Notes: a model not told the origin generated them from the sequence alone. Shown: positions 1 through 8,968, counted from the first letter of the stretch. The stretch is 64,000 bases of DNA from Candidatus Gastranaerophilales bacterium (GCA_944326585.1 CALVEN010000001.1:1-64000); one strand, 5' to 3'. Numbers and translations are program-made.

Positions 1-196
1 CGGTCGAATCGCTCAGGGACAAGCACTAAAAAAGGAAGCCTATGCTTCCTTTAAAATACCCTGGATGCGATTCGAACAAGGACTCCGTACAAAAGCTGAC
101 TAAATGTCAGGTTTTGTATGGAGGTTGTTGAAGACAACTGCGGTCGAATCGCTCAGGGACAAGCACTAAAAAAGGAAGCCTATGCTTCCTTTAAAA

Positions 197-217
<21 letters not shown>
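1..217. repeat. 140-bp-period direct repeat including the tRNA-Arg 3' end
   Basis: Bases 1-77 and 141-217 are identical by eye. Each copy holds a GCGGTCGAATCGC-type segment, a terminator hairpin (31-52 and 171-192) and the last 20 or so bases of the tRNA-Arg gene. The spacer 78-140 holds an 18-bp hairpin (85-125, loop taaat) and a small GTTGT/ACAAC hairpin. The tRNA T-arm segment at 59-75 and the tcgaatcgctcaggg segment at 144-158 are imperfect inverted copies, so 59-158 could fold into one large nested structure. The repeat begins at the first base of the window, so more copies may lie upstream. It may be a tRNA-targeted element, a tandem duplication or an assembly edge. Confidence 0.8.
171..192 (-). 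terminator. Terminator of tRNA-Arg
   Basis: AAAGGAAGC / loop / GCTTCCTTT, read on the minus strand just after the tRNA 3' end and followed by a run of T. An identical copy lies at 31-52. Confidence 0.75.
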
Positions 218-270
<53 letters not shown>

Positions 271-413
271 TTAATTTCTTCTGCTGTATTTTTATCTTAG
301 CATAAAATATTTTTGACGCAAGAGAATTTTTTCCGCATGCCACATAATTCACCTTTCAGGGAATGTAAAAACCTCAAAACTCAATTATCCTTTATAAAAA
401 AGGAGGCAATATA

Positions 414-1376
414 GTGCAAAACCTCACAGAAGCCACCCAAAAATTCATTGATAATCTGACGTCCCGAGGCGGAAAACCTCTTTATGAAATGACGCCCGAT
501 GATGCAAGACAATTTTTGGAAAATCTCCAACAGCAAAGTTACAATCCAATTGACGCTTACGTTGAAGATACCTTAATTAAAACCAAAAATTACGAAATAC
601 CAATCAGGATTTTTAAACCAGAAAAAACTAATAAAAAACTTCCTGCGATTTTGTACATCCACGGCGGGGGCTGGATTTTGGGGAGTAAAAATTCCTGGGA
701 CAGATTTTTAAGACAATTTGCCGTTCATACAAATTCCGCAGTAATTTTTCCGGAATATTCACGCTCACCCGAGACAAAATACCCGAAAGCCCTCAATGAA
801 ATTTACGAAACCCTTGAATACATTTGTGATAAACCGAAGGATTTCAAAATCGACCCTGAAAAAATCGTCATTGCAGGAGACAGCGTCGGAGGGAATATGG
901 CAACAGTCACGGCACTCAGGTCGTCAATAGAAAAAGGGCCCAAAATCCTCTTTCAGCTGTTATTCTACCCTGTCACAAATTCCGAAATGAACACTGAATC
1001 CTATAAAAATTTTTCCGACGGTCCATGGCTTACCGGAAAAGCAATGGAATGGTTCTGGCAAGCTTACGAACCGGACAGAGAAAAACGCAAACATCCTTTT
1101 ATATCACCGATTAATGCAACCGGAGATGAATTGAAAAATCTTCCGCCCGCATTAATTATTACGGCAGAAAACGATGTTTTACGCGATGAAGGTGAAGCTT
1201 ATGCCGCAAAACTTGACCTGTCAGGAGTAAAAACGGCAAATATAAGGATTAACGGTACAATACACGATTTTATGGTTCTTAATGCAATTGCTCATACGGA
1301 ACCTGTAAAAGCAGCATTTTTGCTCGCTTCTAAAACAATAAAACAAGTATTTAAAGGAGGTAACAATGTTTTTTAA
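414..1376 (+). CDS. Alpha/beta hydrolase, HSL-type esterase
   Basis: A 320-residue cytosolic carboxylesterase/lipase-like hydrolase of the hormone-sensitive-lipase family. The oxyanion-hole motif HGGG is at residues 83-86, the nucleophile is Ser157 in GDSVGG, the likely acid is Asp254 in AENDVLRDEG, and the base is His284 in GTIHDF. Length and motif order are normal for the family. The start is GTG at 414, placed 7 nt after AGGAGG. The last 11 nt overlap the next gene, so the two are co-transcribed. The natural substrate cannot be read from the sequence; small acyl esters are typical for the family. Confidence 0.9.
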   Translation: MQNLTEATQKFIDNLTSRGGKPLYEMTPDDARQFLENLQQQSYNPIDAYVEDTLIKTKNYEIPIRIFKPEKTNKKLPAILYIHGGGWILGSKNSWDRFLRQFAVHTNSAVIFPEYSRSPETKYPKALNEIYETLEYICDKPKDFKIDPEKIVIAGDSVGGNMATVTALRSSIEKGPKILFQLLFYPVTNSEMNTESYKNFSDGPWLTGKAMEWFWQAYEPDREKRKHPFISPINATGDELKNLPPALIITAENDVLRDEGEAYAAKLDLSGVKTANIRINGTIHDFMVLNAIAHTEPVKAAFLLASKTIKQVFKGGNNVF

Positions 1377-1671
1377 TGTTCTCAAAGCAAAAGATCTTGT
1401 CGGATTTGACAACGGCAATTTCGAAAAAAATGTATTAATGGCAGACAATGACAGCACTCTTGCTGTTATTGCGCTTAAAAAAGGCGAAATTATTGACACA
1501 CATACATCAATTTGCGACGCTGCAGTGTATGTTCTGGAGGGAGAAATTGAACTTCACTTTGATGCGGAGAAATTTGAAGTCGACAAAGGTGAAATTCTTA
1601 TGTTCAAAAAAGACAAAGAACACAAAGTCGTAGCAAATAAAGACAGCAAATTCTTTTTAATTAAAATCTAA
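1366..1671 (+). CDS. Small cupin-domain protein
   Basis: A 101-residue single-domain cupin. The core run VYVLEGEIELHFDAEKF followed by VDKGEILMFKKDKEHKV matches the two conserved cupin strands. His in HTHTS (about residues 44-48) and in KEHKV could bind a metal, but the full set of ligands is not clearly conserved. It starts on ATG after AAAGGAGGTAAC inside the 3' end of the esterase gene, so it is translationally coupled to it. It is likely a sensor or small-molecule binding protein acting with the esterase; an enzymatic role is possible. Confidence 0.8.
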   Translation: MFFNVLKAKDLVGFDNGNFEKNVLMADNDSTLAVIALKKGEIIDTHTSICDAAVYVLEGEIELHFDAEKFEVDKGEILMFKKDKEHKVVANKDSKFFLIKI

Positions 1672-1672
1672 T

Positions 1673-1701
1673 AAAAAGGGCTCTAAATTGAGCCTTTTTT
1701 T
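1673..1701. terminator. Bidirectional terminator
   Basis: Stem AAAAAGGGCTC / GAGCCTTTTTT with loop taaatt, between the convergent genes ending at 1671 and 1700. Confidence 0.85.
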
Positions 1702-2413
1702 ATTGTTGATTACAGCTGCAATCGGGTTGTTTTGAAAGACATAAGTCCTCGCAAAGAATCAAAACTATATTTTCGCCCGCTTTTGCGTGATATTTCAAAC
1801 CGGGTGTAATCAAACCCGTTATCAAACCAACGGTTGTGCCGACCGGAATACCGATTGCATAACCCACTCCGAGCTTTGCCGGATTAGGAATAAAAGCAAA
1901 ACCCGTACCTGCACCTGCACCGACAATACCAAGCCCTAAAGTATATGCAAGCAATTTCCCTGCCGTATGCCAGCCGTCTTCTTTTAATGCACCGTCTTTT
2001 GTTAAAGGTTTTGCGGACATCTGAACTGCCGTGCCATCAGGCAAAATTAAACATTCAAAATTTATATAAACCCGTGCATTTTTATTCGGAACTCTCTGTT
2101 TTTCTATTTTTATAATCGTCCCGACAACTTTTGAACACGCCGGAATTAAAAGGGTTCCTTCTCTTGTATATATTGCACCGGGAACATCAAAATTCACTCT
2201 GTCGCCCGCTTTTGAACATTCTGATTTAAAGTCGCAATCAAATGCAACCTTAAAAGCATTGCCTTTACAAATTATGTTATGCAAATCCGTAATGGCGACA
2301 TTATCCGTCAAAGCATCTTTTTCGCAAAACATGTGTTCATAACCTATAATCTCCTCGGAAAAAACCGGAGAAGCTAAAGATAAAATTAATAGCATTGCAA
2401 TTATTTTTTTCAT
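1700..2413 (-). CDS. Exported hypothetical protein
   Basis: 237 residues. The start at 2413 gives a classic signal peptide (MKKIIAMLLILSLASPVFSEE); the longer open frame reaching 2530 would bury it behind 39 unlikely residues. The mature part has several Cys (FCEKD, CKG, DCDFKSECS, and a C-terminal LCEDLCLSKQPDCSC) and a segment GTIIKIEKQRVPNKNARVY followed by LPDGTAVQMSAKPL. A Gly-rich hydrophobic stretch then ends in TPGLKYHAKAG. This LPDGT plus Gly-rich layout recalls the periplasmic part of TrbI/VirB10-like proteins, but the match is too weak to assign. It probably sits in the envelope. No strong Shine-Dalgarno is seen. Confidence 0.7.
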   Translation of the reverse strand: MKKIIAMLLILSLASPVFSEEIIGYEHMFCEKDALTDNVAITDLHNIICKGNAFKVAFDCDFKSECSKAGDRVNFDVPGAIYTREGTLLIPACSKVVGTIIKIEKQRVPNKNARVYINFECLILPDGTAVQMSAKPLTKDGALKEDGWHTAGKLLAYTLGLGIVGAGAGTGFAFIPNPAKLGVGYAIGIPVGTTVGLITGLITPGLKYHAKAGENIVLILCEDLCLSKQPDCSCNQQ

Positions 2414-2483
2414 ATTTACAGGATTAATCAGCCGGTTCCAAAATTCTATTGCCGATGTGTTTATATTATTATTTTTAAAAAAT

Positions 2484-2512
2484 TTGAAAACATATGTATT
2501 TCGTACTAAAAT
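2484..2512 (+). promoter_or_regulatory. Promoter of the 2521 permease gene
   Basis: TTGAAA (2484-2489), 17 bp, TAAAAT (2507-2512). The ATG at 2521 is only 8 nt further on, so the mRNA should start at or next to the start codon. Confidence 0.6.
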
Positions 2513-2520
2513 GATTACGT

Positions 2521-3483
2521 ATGATAACAAATTTTTTACACAAAATTCTCGGGCTCAACGATTTTTTATTCGGCGGAATTGACAGACTTATTGAAAGTAC
2601 GGGATTTCCTGACTGGGTATGTGATGCCTTGATTGACAGCATTCATACACTGCCGTTTTTGTTTATAGTTTTTGTGTTTATAGAACTTTTTGAATACTAT
2701 TATGCGGATAAAATTAATAATTTTATGAAAAATTCCGGAAAAACCGGACCTTTAATAGGAAGTTTAGCTGCAATAATTCCGCAATGCGGATTTTCAATAA
2801 TAGCAAGCTCGCTTTATACAAATAAACTCATAACCCGCGGAACATTAATCGCAATTTATCTTGCAACATCTGATGAAGCTTTGCCGGTTTTGTTATCATA
2901 TCCGGAAAAAATTCATCTGGTTTTACCCGTCATAGGCGTAAAACTTGTTATTGCAATAATTGCGGGATACCTGACAGATTTATTTTTCAAATCAGTTATT
3001 GATAAAAATGCTAAAATTGAAATTCCGGAAGAGGGCTGCTGTAAACACGATATTTTAACGGATAATAAAATTAATCTGTGGCTTCATCCTGTTATGCATA
3101 CACTTAATGTATTTGCGTTTATTTTAATTATAACGCTTATTTTAAACTTCTTCATCAAAGACACGATTATAATGAACTTTTTAAATAATCCGGATTTGGC
3201 ACATAAATTTTTGCAGCCTGTTATAACATCTGTTATAGGATTGATACCGAATTGTGCAGTATCAATTGCCCTAACAATGATGCTTATCAAAGGCTCAATA
3301 ACCTTTGGTGCTGCGATTGCAGGATTATGTTCCAACGCCGGACTCGGACTGTTAGTTCTTTTGAGAAGAAATTCAAGCCTGAAAGATTCTGTTTATATCA
3401 TATTACTTTTACTTCTAATAAGTATCCTGAGCGGGATTATATTAGAAGGAATAAGTATCGCAATTAGCGGCAAGATCTTTTAA
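2521..3483 (+). CDS. 10-TM putative heavy-metal/manganese exporter (ArsP_2-type)
   Basis: A 320-residue polytopic inner-membrane protein made of two similar halves. Each half carries a conserved Pro-Cys signature: IPQCGFSIIASSLY near residue 82 and IPNCAVSIALTMM near residue 243. The ATSDEALPVLL segment is also typical of the ArsP_2 family (putative 10-TM heavy-metal exporters). A cytosolic loop EEGCCKH around residue 170 may bind metal. An in-frame stop at 2512-2514 excludes a longer protein. There is no Shine-Dalgarno, and the promoter sits immediately upstream. The 3' end overlaps the opposing gene by 42 bp. The metal specificity is not known. Confidence 0.8.
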   Translation: MITNFLHKILGLNDFLFGGIDRLIESTGFPDWVCDALIDSIHTLPFLFIVFVFIELFEYYYADKINNFMKNSGKTGPLIGSLAAIIPQCGFSIIASSLYTNKLITRGTLIAIYLATSDEALPVLLSYPEKIHLVLPVIGVKLVIAIIAGYLTDLFFKSVIDKNAKIEIPEEGCCKHDILTDNKINLWLHPVMHTLNVFAFILIITLILNFFIKDTIIMNFLNNPDLAHKFLQPVITSVIGLIPNCAVSIALTMMLIKGSITFGAAIAGLCSNAGLGLLVLLRRNSSLKDSVYIILLLLLISILSGIILEGISIAISGKIF

Positions 3484-4158
3484 TTTTGTTTCCAATTTTT
3501 GAAAATCTTCACCGGAAATTTTCCCTTTCGGCGCTGACCTGCGGCCATGCATTGTGATATGTCCGTTTGCGGTTAAATCATAATCATAGCCATAACTATT
3601 TTTATCCCCGTTGACATCTTCAAAAGAAATCTTATCAATTTTACCATCCTGTTTTATATTGAATGACAAAACCGGTGACTGACGTGAAAAATAAGATGCA
3701 CCGTCATTACGAGTTTTATAAACATGATACAATGATTGAGTCGTTTCTGAACCGAGATATGCCTGCTTTATACTTATAGTTTCGTCCGTAAGCACGGTAT
3801 TTAACACATCCTGAAAACTTTCTTCAGCACTTGTAAGGGGTGCTTCTTTATCAATATAATCTGAATTTATTAATTCTCTTGCGGAAACAAATTCCGTATC
3901 CGGCATATAAATAACTTCTTCCGCTTTTATACCGTTCATTTTTTCAACTGTATCCAGACCGTTCAATTTAGCTATCAAAAGCATATATTTACTAATTTCT
4001 GCATTTGTAGCGGGTTTTGTTTTATTCAACTCTTTTTTTGCAAGATTCCAAAGACTATCCCCGCGTTTGACGGTATATTCCTGCCCTTTTGTATTATCGG
4101 GTAATTTATCCATCATAAAACGAACATAAGCATTTTCTGCCGAAATTTTTTCAACCAT
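3442..4158 (-). CDS. LysM-domain protein
   Basis: 238 residues with one LysM peptidoglycan-binding domain near residues 28-75 (EYTVKRGDSLWNLAKKEL, closing with VIYMPD). The rest has no recognised fold. It has no N-terminal signal peptide, so export, if any, would need another route, or the domain may act inside the cell. The start ATG follows AGGAGGAAATATT. The 3' end overlaps the convergent permease gene by 42 bp, an unusually long convergent overlap. Confidence 0.8.
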   Translation of the reverse strand: MVEKISAENAYVRFMMDKLPDNTKGQEYTVKRGDSLWNLAKKELNKTKPATNAEISKYMLLIAKLNGLDTVEKMNGIKAEEVIYMPDTEFVSARELINSDYIDKEAPLTSAEESFQDVLNTVLTDETISIKQAYLGSETTQSLYHVYKTRNDGASYFSRQSPVLSFNIKQDGKIDKISFEDVNGDKNSYGYDYDLTANGHITMHGRRSAPKGKISGEDFQKLETKLKDLAANCDTYSF

Positions 4159-4300
4159 AATATTTCCTCCTAAAAAATTATCCCCATATTCCTTTTAAAA
4201 ATTTTTCCAAACAAAAATTTACCGTAAAATAAAAAATATGAAGAAATATTACATTTATTATCGCAAAAAAATAACTGCATCCCTGCATTAACAATAAAAT

Positions 4301-5335
4301 TTATGACATAACAGCGACTTTCAAACAATTTTTGCGCTTATTTTCAAACAATTCATAGCCATTTTTAATATTTTCCAGCGAAACTTTATGAGTAATAAGA
4401 AAATCAGTAGAAATCAAACCTTTTGATATTAAATCAAGAAGTTTAGCACAATGGATAGCGTCCACACCGCCTGTTTTAAAAGTCAAATTTTTCCCGTACA
4501 TTTGAGGCAAAGGCAAAATTTGATTTTCCTCATACATTGCAACAACACCAACAATTGCATTAGGGCGCGCGATTTTCCAGCTCATCTCAAATGTGTCTTT
4601 TGCTCCGGCACATTCAATAACCCCGTCAGCTCCACGGTTTTCGGTCAAGTTTTTAACTTCTTTTTCTACATCACAATCCGGAGGATTAAATACAAAATCC
4701 GCCAGTTTTTGATTTTTAGCAATCTCAAGTCTTGAAGCGTCTACATCAATTGCAATAATTTTTCCGGCACCCAGATACTTCGCGCACATCATAGCACAAA
4801 GCCCGACGGGTCCTGCTCCGATTACCGCAATTATATCACCTTTTTTAATCTCACACATCTCAGCGCCAAAATAACCGCTTGATAAAATATCACCGACAAA
4901 AAGTGCACTTTCGTAACTTACATTTTCAGGAATTTTTGTCAAACCTGTATCCGCAAACGGAACTCTGACAAATTCCGCCTGACACCCGTCAATTCTACAC
5001 CCTAGCTCCCAGCCGCCTTTTTCACAGTTATTTATAAACCCATGCCGGCAGAAAAAACATTCTCCGCAAAAAGTTTCACAATTCGCGGCAACCCTGTCAC
5101 CTTTTTTTAAATTCTTGACAGCGGATCCTACCTCAACAACTTCCCCCACAAATTCATGTCCCAAAACTGTTTCCGGCACGGCTCTCGGCACCGCACCACG
5201 CATTATGTGCAAATCACTTGTACAAATTGATGACAAAGTGACTTTTACAATTGCATCCCTGTCATTTTGCAGTTTTGGCATTTCTTTTTCAACTAATTCG
5301 ATTGAACCGTTTTTATGGCAAATTAAAGCTTTCAT
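4301..5335 (-). CDS. Zinc-dependent alcohol dehydrogenase (MDR family)
   Basis: 344 residues. Catalytic zinc ligands are seen in CTSDLH and GHEFVGEV; the structural zinc ligands are four Cys in CETFCGECFFCRHGFINNC. A Rossmann dinucleotide site, GAGPVGL, follows. The overall order is that of threonine/sorbitol/butanediol-type medium-chain dehydrogenases, which oxidise secondary alcohols with NAD(P). The start is ATG at 5335, 8 nt after GAGGAG; a TTG at 5350 lies in the Shine-Dalgarno itself and is rejected. It is monocistronic or reads on toward the LysM gene. The substrate cannot be told from sequence. Confidence 0.9.
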   Translation of the reverse strand: MKALICHKNGSIELVEKEMPKLQNDRDAIVKVTLSSICTSDLHIMRGAVPRAVPETVLGHEFVGEVVEVGSAVKNLKKGDRVAANCETFCGECFFCRHGFINNCEKGGWELGCRIDGCQAEFVRVPFADTGLTKIPENVSYESALFVGDILSSGYFGAEMCEIKKGDIIAVIGAGPVGLCAMMCAKYLGAGKIIAIDVDASRLEIAKNQKLADFVFNPPDCDVEKEVKNLTENRGADGVIECAGAKDTFEMSWKIARPNAIVGVVAMYEENQILPLPQMYGKNLTFKTGGVDAIHCAKLLDLISKGLISTDFLITHKVSLENIKNGYELFENKRKNCLKVAVMS

Positions 5336-5432
5336 ATAAATTCTCCTCAATTAGTATAACATAAAAGATTATACTTTCCGTTAATCAATTATCGGGTAAA
5401 AACACTTATAATAGCATAGAAAGGAGATTATT

Positions 5433-5660
5433 ATGCACGAAGACAATAAAAAAACCATGAAAGAAAAAATTGATGACACTGCGCATAAGGTAAAAGAAAA
5501 GGCCCACGAGGTAAAAGAAGACATAAAGCGCGGTGTTGATGAAGCCAAAGTAAAAGCACATCTTGCAAAAGAAGATGTTAAAGAAAAGGCCGGTGAAATT
5601 AAGGAAAAAGTCCGGGAAAAAGTCGCAGAAGAAAAAGCAAAACACAAAAAAACAGCTTAA
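5433..5660 (+). CDS. Lys/Glu-rich LEA-like helical protein
   Basis: 75 residues, almost entirely K, E, A, D, V and H in 11-residue-like repeats (KEKAHEVKEDIKRG, KEKAGEIKEKVREK). This predicts an amphipathic, weakly folded helix like group-3 LEA or YtxH/apolipoprotein-like stress proteins. It has no signal peptide or membrane segment. AAGGAG lies 8 nt before ATG and a strong terminator follows directly, so it is a single-gene transcript. A role in desiccation or membrane stress is only inferred from composition. Confidence 0.75.
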   Translation: MHEDNKKTMKEKIDDTAHKVKEKAHEVKEDIKRGVDEAKVKAHLAKEDVKEKAGEIKEKVREKVAEEKAKHKKTA

Positions 5661-5682
5661 AAGAGCCTTCGGGCTCTTTTTT
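5659..5682 (+). terminator. Terminator of the LEA-like gene
   Basis: AAAAGAGCC / ttc / GGGCTCTTTTTT immediately after the stop codon. Confidence 0.9.
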
Positions 5683-5718
5683 GTTGCACAACTTTTTTAA
5701 ATCAAGTATAATAATTCT

Positions 5719-7059
5719 ATGAATTTTTGGAATAAAGAAAATATACAAGAAGCACTCGGGACTTGCAAATTTTACAACTTTCCCGAAAACTGGTCAGCAT
5801 CGGGATTTAGAATCTGGCATACGGATCTGGGCGAAAATGATGTTGTAATTTTGAGATCTCCCGGCGAAACAAAAGGTGCCGTAAAACAAAATATCCTGCC
5901 CTTTTTGGACAAAATTTCCGCAATAATGTGCACGAATTATGAAAATTTCAAAGATTTGAATAAGCCCGTCATTGAAGTTGAAGATATTACAAAAGCTCTT
6001 TTTGCTCTCGGCAAATATATAAGACGCGCCTATAAAGGAACTGTTATTACTCTGACAGGCAGTGCCGGAAAATCAACCACAACAAGAATGATATATGAAA
6101 CTTTAAAAGATTTCGGCGCAGATTCAAACCTGAATCTTGCAAATACCCTTATTGCAATTTGCTGGAATATGACAACTTTTGATATTACAAAAAAATATTG
6201 GGTAATTGAATCCTCAATAGGTTACGGATATGTTTCATTCCCGAATATTGCAGTTGTCACAAATCTTGCGGCGGTTCACTTAAAAGAGGGTCAAACACTT
6301 GAAGGTATGGCTCGCGGCAAAAGTAAAATATTTGCGACCATGCTGCCCGGCGGGTTTGCCGTTCTTAATCGTGATATGCAGTGTTATGAAATTTTTAAAG
6401 AAGCGGCTGAAGAAAAAAGACTTAATATCGTCACTTTTGGAAAAAATGAGGGTGTTGACGTAAGAATTATCCCAGAAAATTATTCTTTTGAAATTGAAGG
6501 ACAAATATACTCCGCGGGTAAAAACTTTATACCTGAATATCTTATGTATGATATGGCGGCAGCCATGGCTGTTAATAAAATTTTAAATCTGCCAGTTCAA
6601 GACGCCTTGAAAAAACTTGAAAACTTTAAAAGCCTAAAAGGACGCGGCGAAACCCAAAATATAACATTCAACGGCAAAAGTATAACCCTTGTGGATGAAG
6701 CTTTTAACGCAAACCCCCTTTCTATGTCTGCAACAATTGAAGCTTTCGGAAAAAATTACGACTCAAATAAAGTCCTTTTCCTCGGTGATATGACTGAAGG
6801 CGGAGATAAAGCAAAAGAATACCACCTTGCGCTTGTAGATATAATAAAAAATGCAAACCCCTCAAAAATAATCTTCTGCGGGCCGGAAATGCAAAACGTT
6901 TTTGACATTTTAAAAGATAATTTTGAATGTTATTATTTTGAAAACATAAACAAACTACTTCCGGAATTTAAAAATTTCATAAACAATAATGATAATGTTT
7001 TCGTTAAATCATCACACGCAACAGGCTTACACAAAATTGTAGAAAGCTTAAAAAATTGA
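5719..7059 (+). CDS. MurF-like Mur ligase family protein
   Basis: 446 residues. The ATP P-loop GSAGKSTTTRM is near residue 114, the middle-domain motif is VVTNLAAVHL, and the C-terminal part has DEAFNANPLSMSA, the MurF signature (D-x-x-N-A-N-P-x-S-M). This fits an ATP-dependent amide ligase like UDP-MurNAc-tripeptide:D-Ala-D-Ala ligase. The N-terminal domain differs from standard MurF, and the gene is not in a mur cluster, so it may ligate an amino acid to another acceptor, as in poly-gamma-glutamate or capsule systems. The TATAAT at 5707-5712 ends 6 nt before ATG with no Shine-Dalgarno: predicted leaderless. It is followed by a partner gene on its own promoter. Confidence 0.8.
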   Translation: MNFWNKENIQEALGTCKFYNFPENWSASGFRIWHTDLGENDVVILRSPGETKGAVKQNILPFLDKISAIMCTNYENFKDLNKPVIEVEDITKALFALGKYIRRAYKGTVITLTGSAGKSTTTRMIYETLKDFGADSNLNLANTLIAICWNMTTFDITKKYWVIESSIGYGYVSFPNIAVVTNLAAVHLKEGQTLEGMARGKSKIFATMLPGGFAVLNRDMQCYEIFKEAAEEKRLNIVTFGKNEGVDVRIIPENYSFEIEGQIYSAGKNFIPEYLMYDMAAAMAVNKILNLPVQDALKKLENFKSLKGRGETQNITFNGKSITLVDEAFNANPLSMSATIEAFGKNYDSNKVLFLGDMTEGGDKAKEYHLALVDIIKNANPSKIIFCGPEMQNVFDILKDNFECYYFENINKLLPEFKNFINNNDNVFVKSSHATGLHKIVESLKN

Positions 7060-7084
7060 TTTTTATATAACTGTCTGCTACAAT
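7056..7084 (+). promoter_or_regulatory. Promoter of the 7091 gene
   Basis: TTGATT (7056-7061), 17 bp, TACAAT (7079-7084) with an extended TGC before it. The ATG follows 6 nt later. Confidence 0.6.
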
Positions 7085-7090
7085 TGCGGT

Positions 7091-8293
7091 ATGGAAGGAA
7101 TTTCTTTGCAGTATATTTATCTTTTAGCCGTAGTAATAGGGGCGGCAATTTTTGCCTGGATAATTTCCAAAGATGCTAATAAATTTACGGCCTCACAACG
7201 AAATCTTTCCAAAATCCATAATTCCATAATTTATGCCCTATCTTACGTAAACGAAAATATGCTGGATAACGGCAGGTTTATTTATATACGAAATATACGA
7301 GACAAATACAATGTAAATAAAAATGTTTACAATACAACAAACCACGCCAGAATGCTTTATTCATTATACCTTTGCGAAAGAGAATTAAACATAAAAGGCT
7401 TGGCCGAAAGACGCAGAGAATCTGCAAAATACTTTGTTGATGAATATGTAAAACCACTTGGTTTCGGGCGTTACGCCGTAATTTCCAAACCGGATGAAGA
7501 AAATTTGAAATGCGAAAAAGCAAAACTTTCCGCAACCGCAATGGCACTTGTGGCTTTTTCTGATTTAAGACCGGAAAAAATTATTCCGGACGAAATTTTT
7601 GAAGGTATGGGACAATTTCTGCTGTTTATGCAAATGAAAACAGGTCAATTTTATAATTTTTACGACATAGAAAACGGCGGCATCGGTGACAGCTTCAACC
7701 TGAATTATACAGGTGACGCACCTTTGGGACTTTTATATTTATATGAATTTAATCCTAAGAAAAAATGGATTGAGGGAGCAAAAAAAGGATTGATATTTCT
7801 TGCAAATTTACGCAACCGCCAAAAAGAAGTTAAGTTTGACTATACAGCAATGCTTGCAACTGAAAAATTATTCAAAACACCAGACAATGGCTTGACAGAT
7901 GAAGAAAAAAACCTTTTGACCCTCCATCTGATTAAAATGGTCGAACAGGTAATTCCGAAACAAATTGTAAACAAAGAAGAACGCTACTACGGCGCTTTGA
8001 TAGATAATATTAAACCACTGAATATCGCATGTATTGTGGAAGGCTTGATTGCTACATACAATTGTGTTGACGATGATATTTTAAAAATGCGGATTATGAA
8101 ATCCATTGATACAGGTATAAAATTCCTAAGGCTTGTACAAATCCAAAAAGGTCCGTTAAAAGGCGGATTCCCGAACTCTGCTGACTGGAAAGAAGTTGGG
8201 GTACCAAAAACCGCCTCTATTGTCAAAATGGACACCGTCCAGCACGCCCTTGCGGCATGTGTAAAATTTCAAAATATGTTTAAAGATGCATAA
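7091..8293 (+). CDS. Membrane-anchored helical-barrel-like protein of unknown function
   Basis: 400 residues. One N-terminal membrane segment (about residues 8-24) is followed by a long helical domain with spaced motifs resembling an alpha/alpha-barrel (six-hairpin or prenyltransferase-like): TTNHARMLYSLYL, SATAMALVAFSDL, YTGDAPLGLLYLYEF and KGGFPNSADW. No catalytic residues can be named. It directly follows the MurF-like ligase with its own promoter and no Shine-Dalgarno. The pairing suggests a job in envelope polymer or peptidoglycan modification, which is inference. The 3' end overlaps the convergent GGDEF gene by 14 bp. Confidence 0.7.
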   Translation: MEGISLQYIYLLAVVIGAAIFAWIISKDANKFTASQRNLSKIHNSIIYALSYVNENMLDNGRFIYIRNIRDKYNVNKNVYNTTNHARMLYSLYLCERELNIKGLAERRRESAKYFVDEYVKPLGFGRYAVISKPDEENLKCEKAKLSATAMALVAFSDLRPEKIIPDEIFEGMGQFLLFMQMKTGQFYNFYDIENGGIGDSFNLNYTGDAPLGLLYLYEFNPKKKWIEGAKKGLIFLANLRNRQKEVKFDYTAMLATEKLFKTPDNGLTDEEKNLLTLHLIKMVEQVIPKQIVNKEERYYGALIDNIKPLNIACIVEGLIATYNCVDDDILKMRIMKSIDTGIKFLRLVQIQKGPLKGGFPNSADWKEVGVPKTASIVKMDTVQHALAACVKFQNMFKDA

Positions 8294-8942
8294 TTTGATT
8301 ACGCCCGTTTTCTTTGGCTTTATAAAGAGCTTTATCAGCGTTTTCAAATAATTTATGGACAGTATCGGTATTATCGTCAGCTTCACAAACTCCGATGCTT
8401 ATTGTTACATCAATTTGATTTCCGTTGTATCTGAAAACATAATCTTCAATTGTCTTTCTGAGTCTTTCAAGCGGAATAACGGCTTTTTCAAGCGGAGTTT
8501 CCGTAATTATTACCGCGAATTCTTCCCCGCCGTATCTGAATACCATATCGGTTTTCCTAAATGTCTGCAAAATATAATACGCGACCTCTTTCAACACATA
8601 ATCACCCGCACTGTGACCGTATGTGTCATTAACATTTTTAAAAAAGTCAATATCAATAATTGCAAAACTCAAATCACTCTTGTACCTTTTTGCACGCAAA
8701 AATTCACGCTCCAGACATTCCTCAAAGTGACGGCGATTATATAACCCTGTCAAAGGATCAGTTACAGACATATAACGGGTTTGAGAATACATAAAATTGA
8801 TTTTTTTAATAACATCAAACTTATTCGCGTCAGGTATATCAAAATTCAAAATTATTTCTTCAATATTTTTTTGAATTTCATCCAATACCGACGGCGGAAA
8901 ATCAAAATTCTCTCCCAAAGGTTTTTCGCGTCTATCTTCCAT
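8280..8942 (-). CDS. Diguanylate cyclase (GGDEF domain)
   Basis: 220 residues: about 55 N-terminal residues without a known sensor, then a full GGDEF domain (DPLTGLYNRRHFEE onward). The active-site loop is GGEEF in FRYGGEEFAVI, and the metal site is in IDIDFFKNVND. An RxxD inhibitory site (RKTD) lies five residues before GGEEF, so product feedback by c-di-GMP is likely. It would synthesise c-di-GMP in the cytosol. TATAAT on the minus strand (8953-8958) ends 10 nt before ATG and there is no Shine-Dalgarno, so the leader is absent or a few bases. Confidence 0.92.
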   Translation of the reverse strand: MEDRREKPLGENFDFPPSVLDEIQKNIEEIILNFDIPDANKFDVIKKINFMYSQTRYMSVTDPLTGLYNRRHFEECLEREFLRAKRYKSDLSFAIIDIDFFKNVNDTYGHSAGDYVLKEVAYYILQTFRKTDMVFRYGGEEFAVIITETPLEKAVIPLERLRKTIEDYVFRYNGNQIDVTISIGVCEADDNTDTVHKLFENADKALYKAKENGRNQIMHL

Positions 8943-8968
8943 ATCAAGGAAAATTATACCATAAAAAA

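Noticed and set aside
2414-2520. yybP-ykoY-type manganese riboswitch before the metal-exporter-like gene
   Set aside because: The best promoter's -10 box ends 8 nt before the ATG, leaving no room for a leader RNA.
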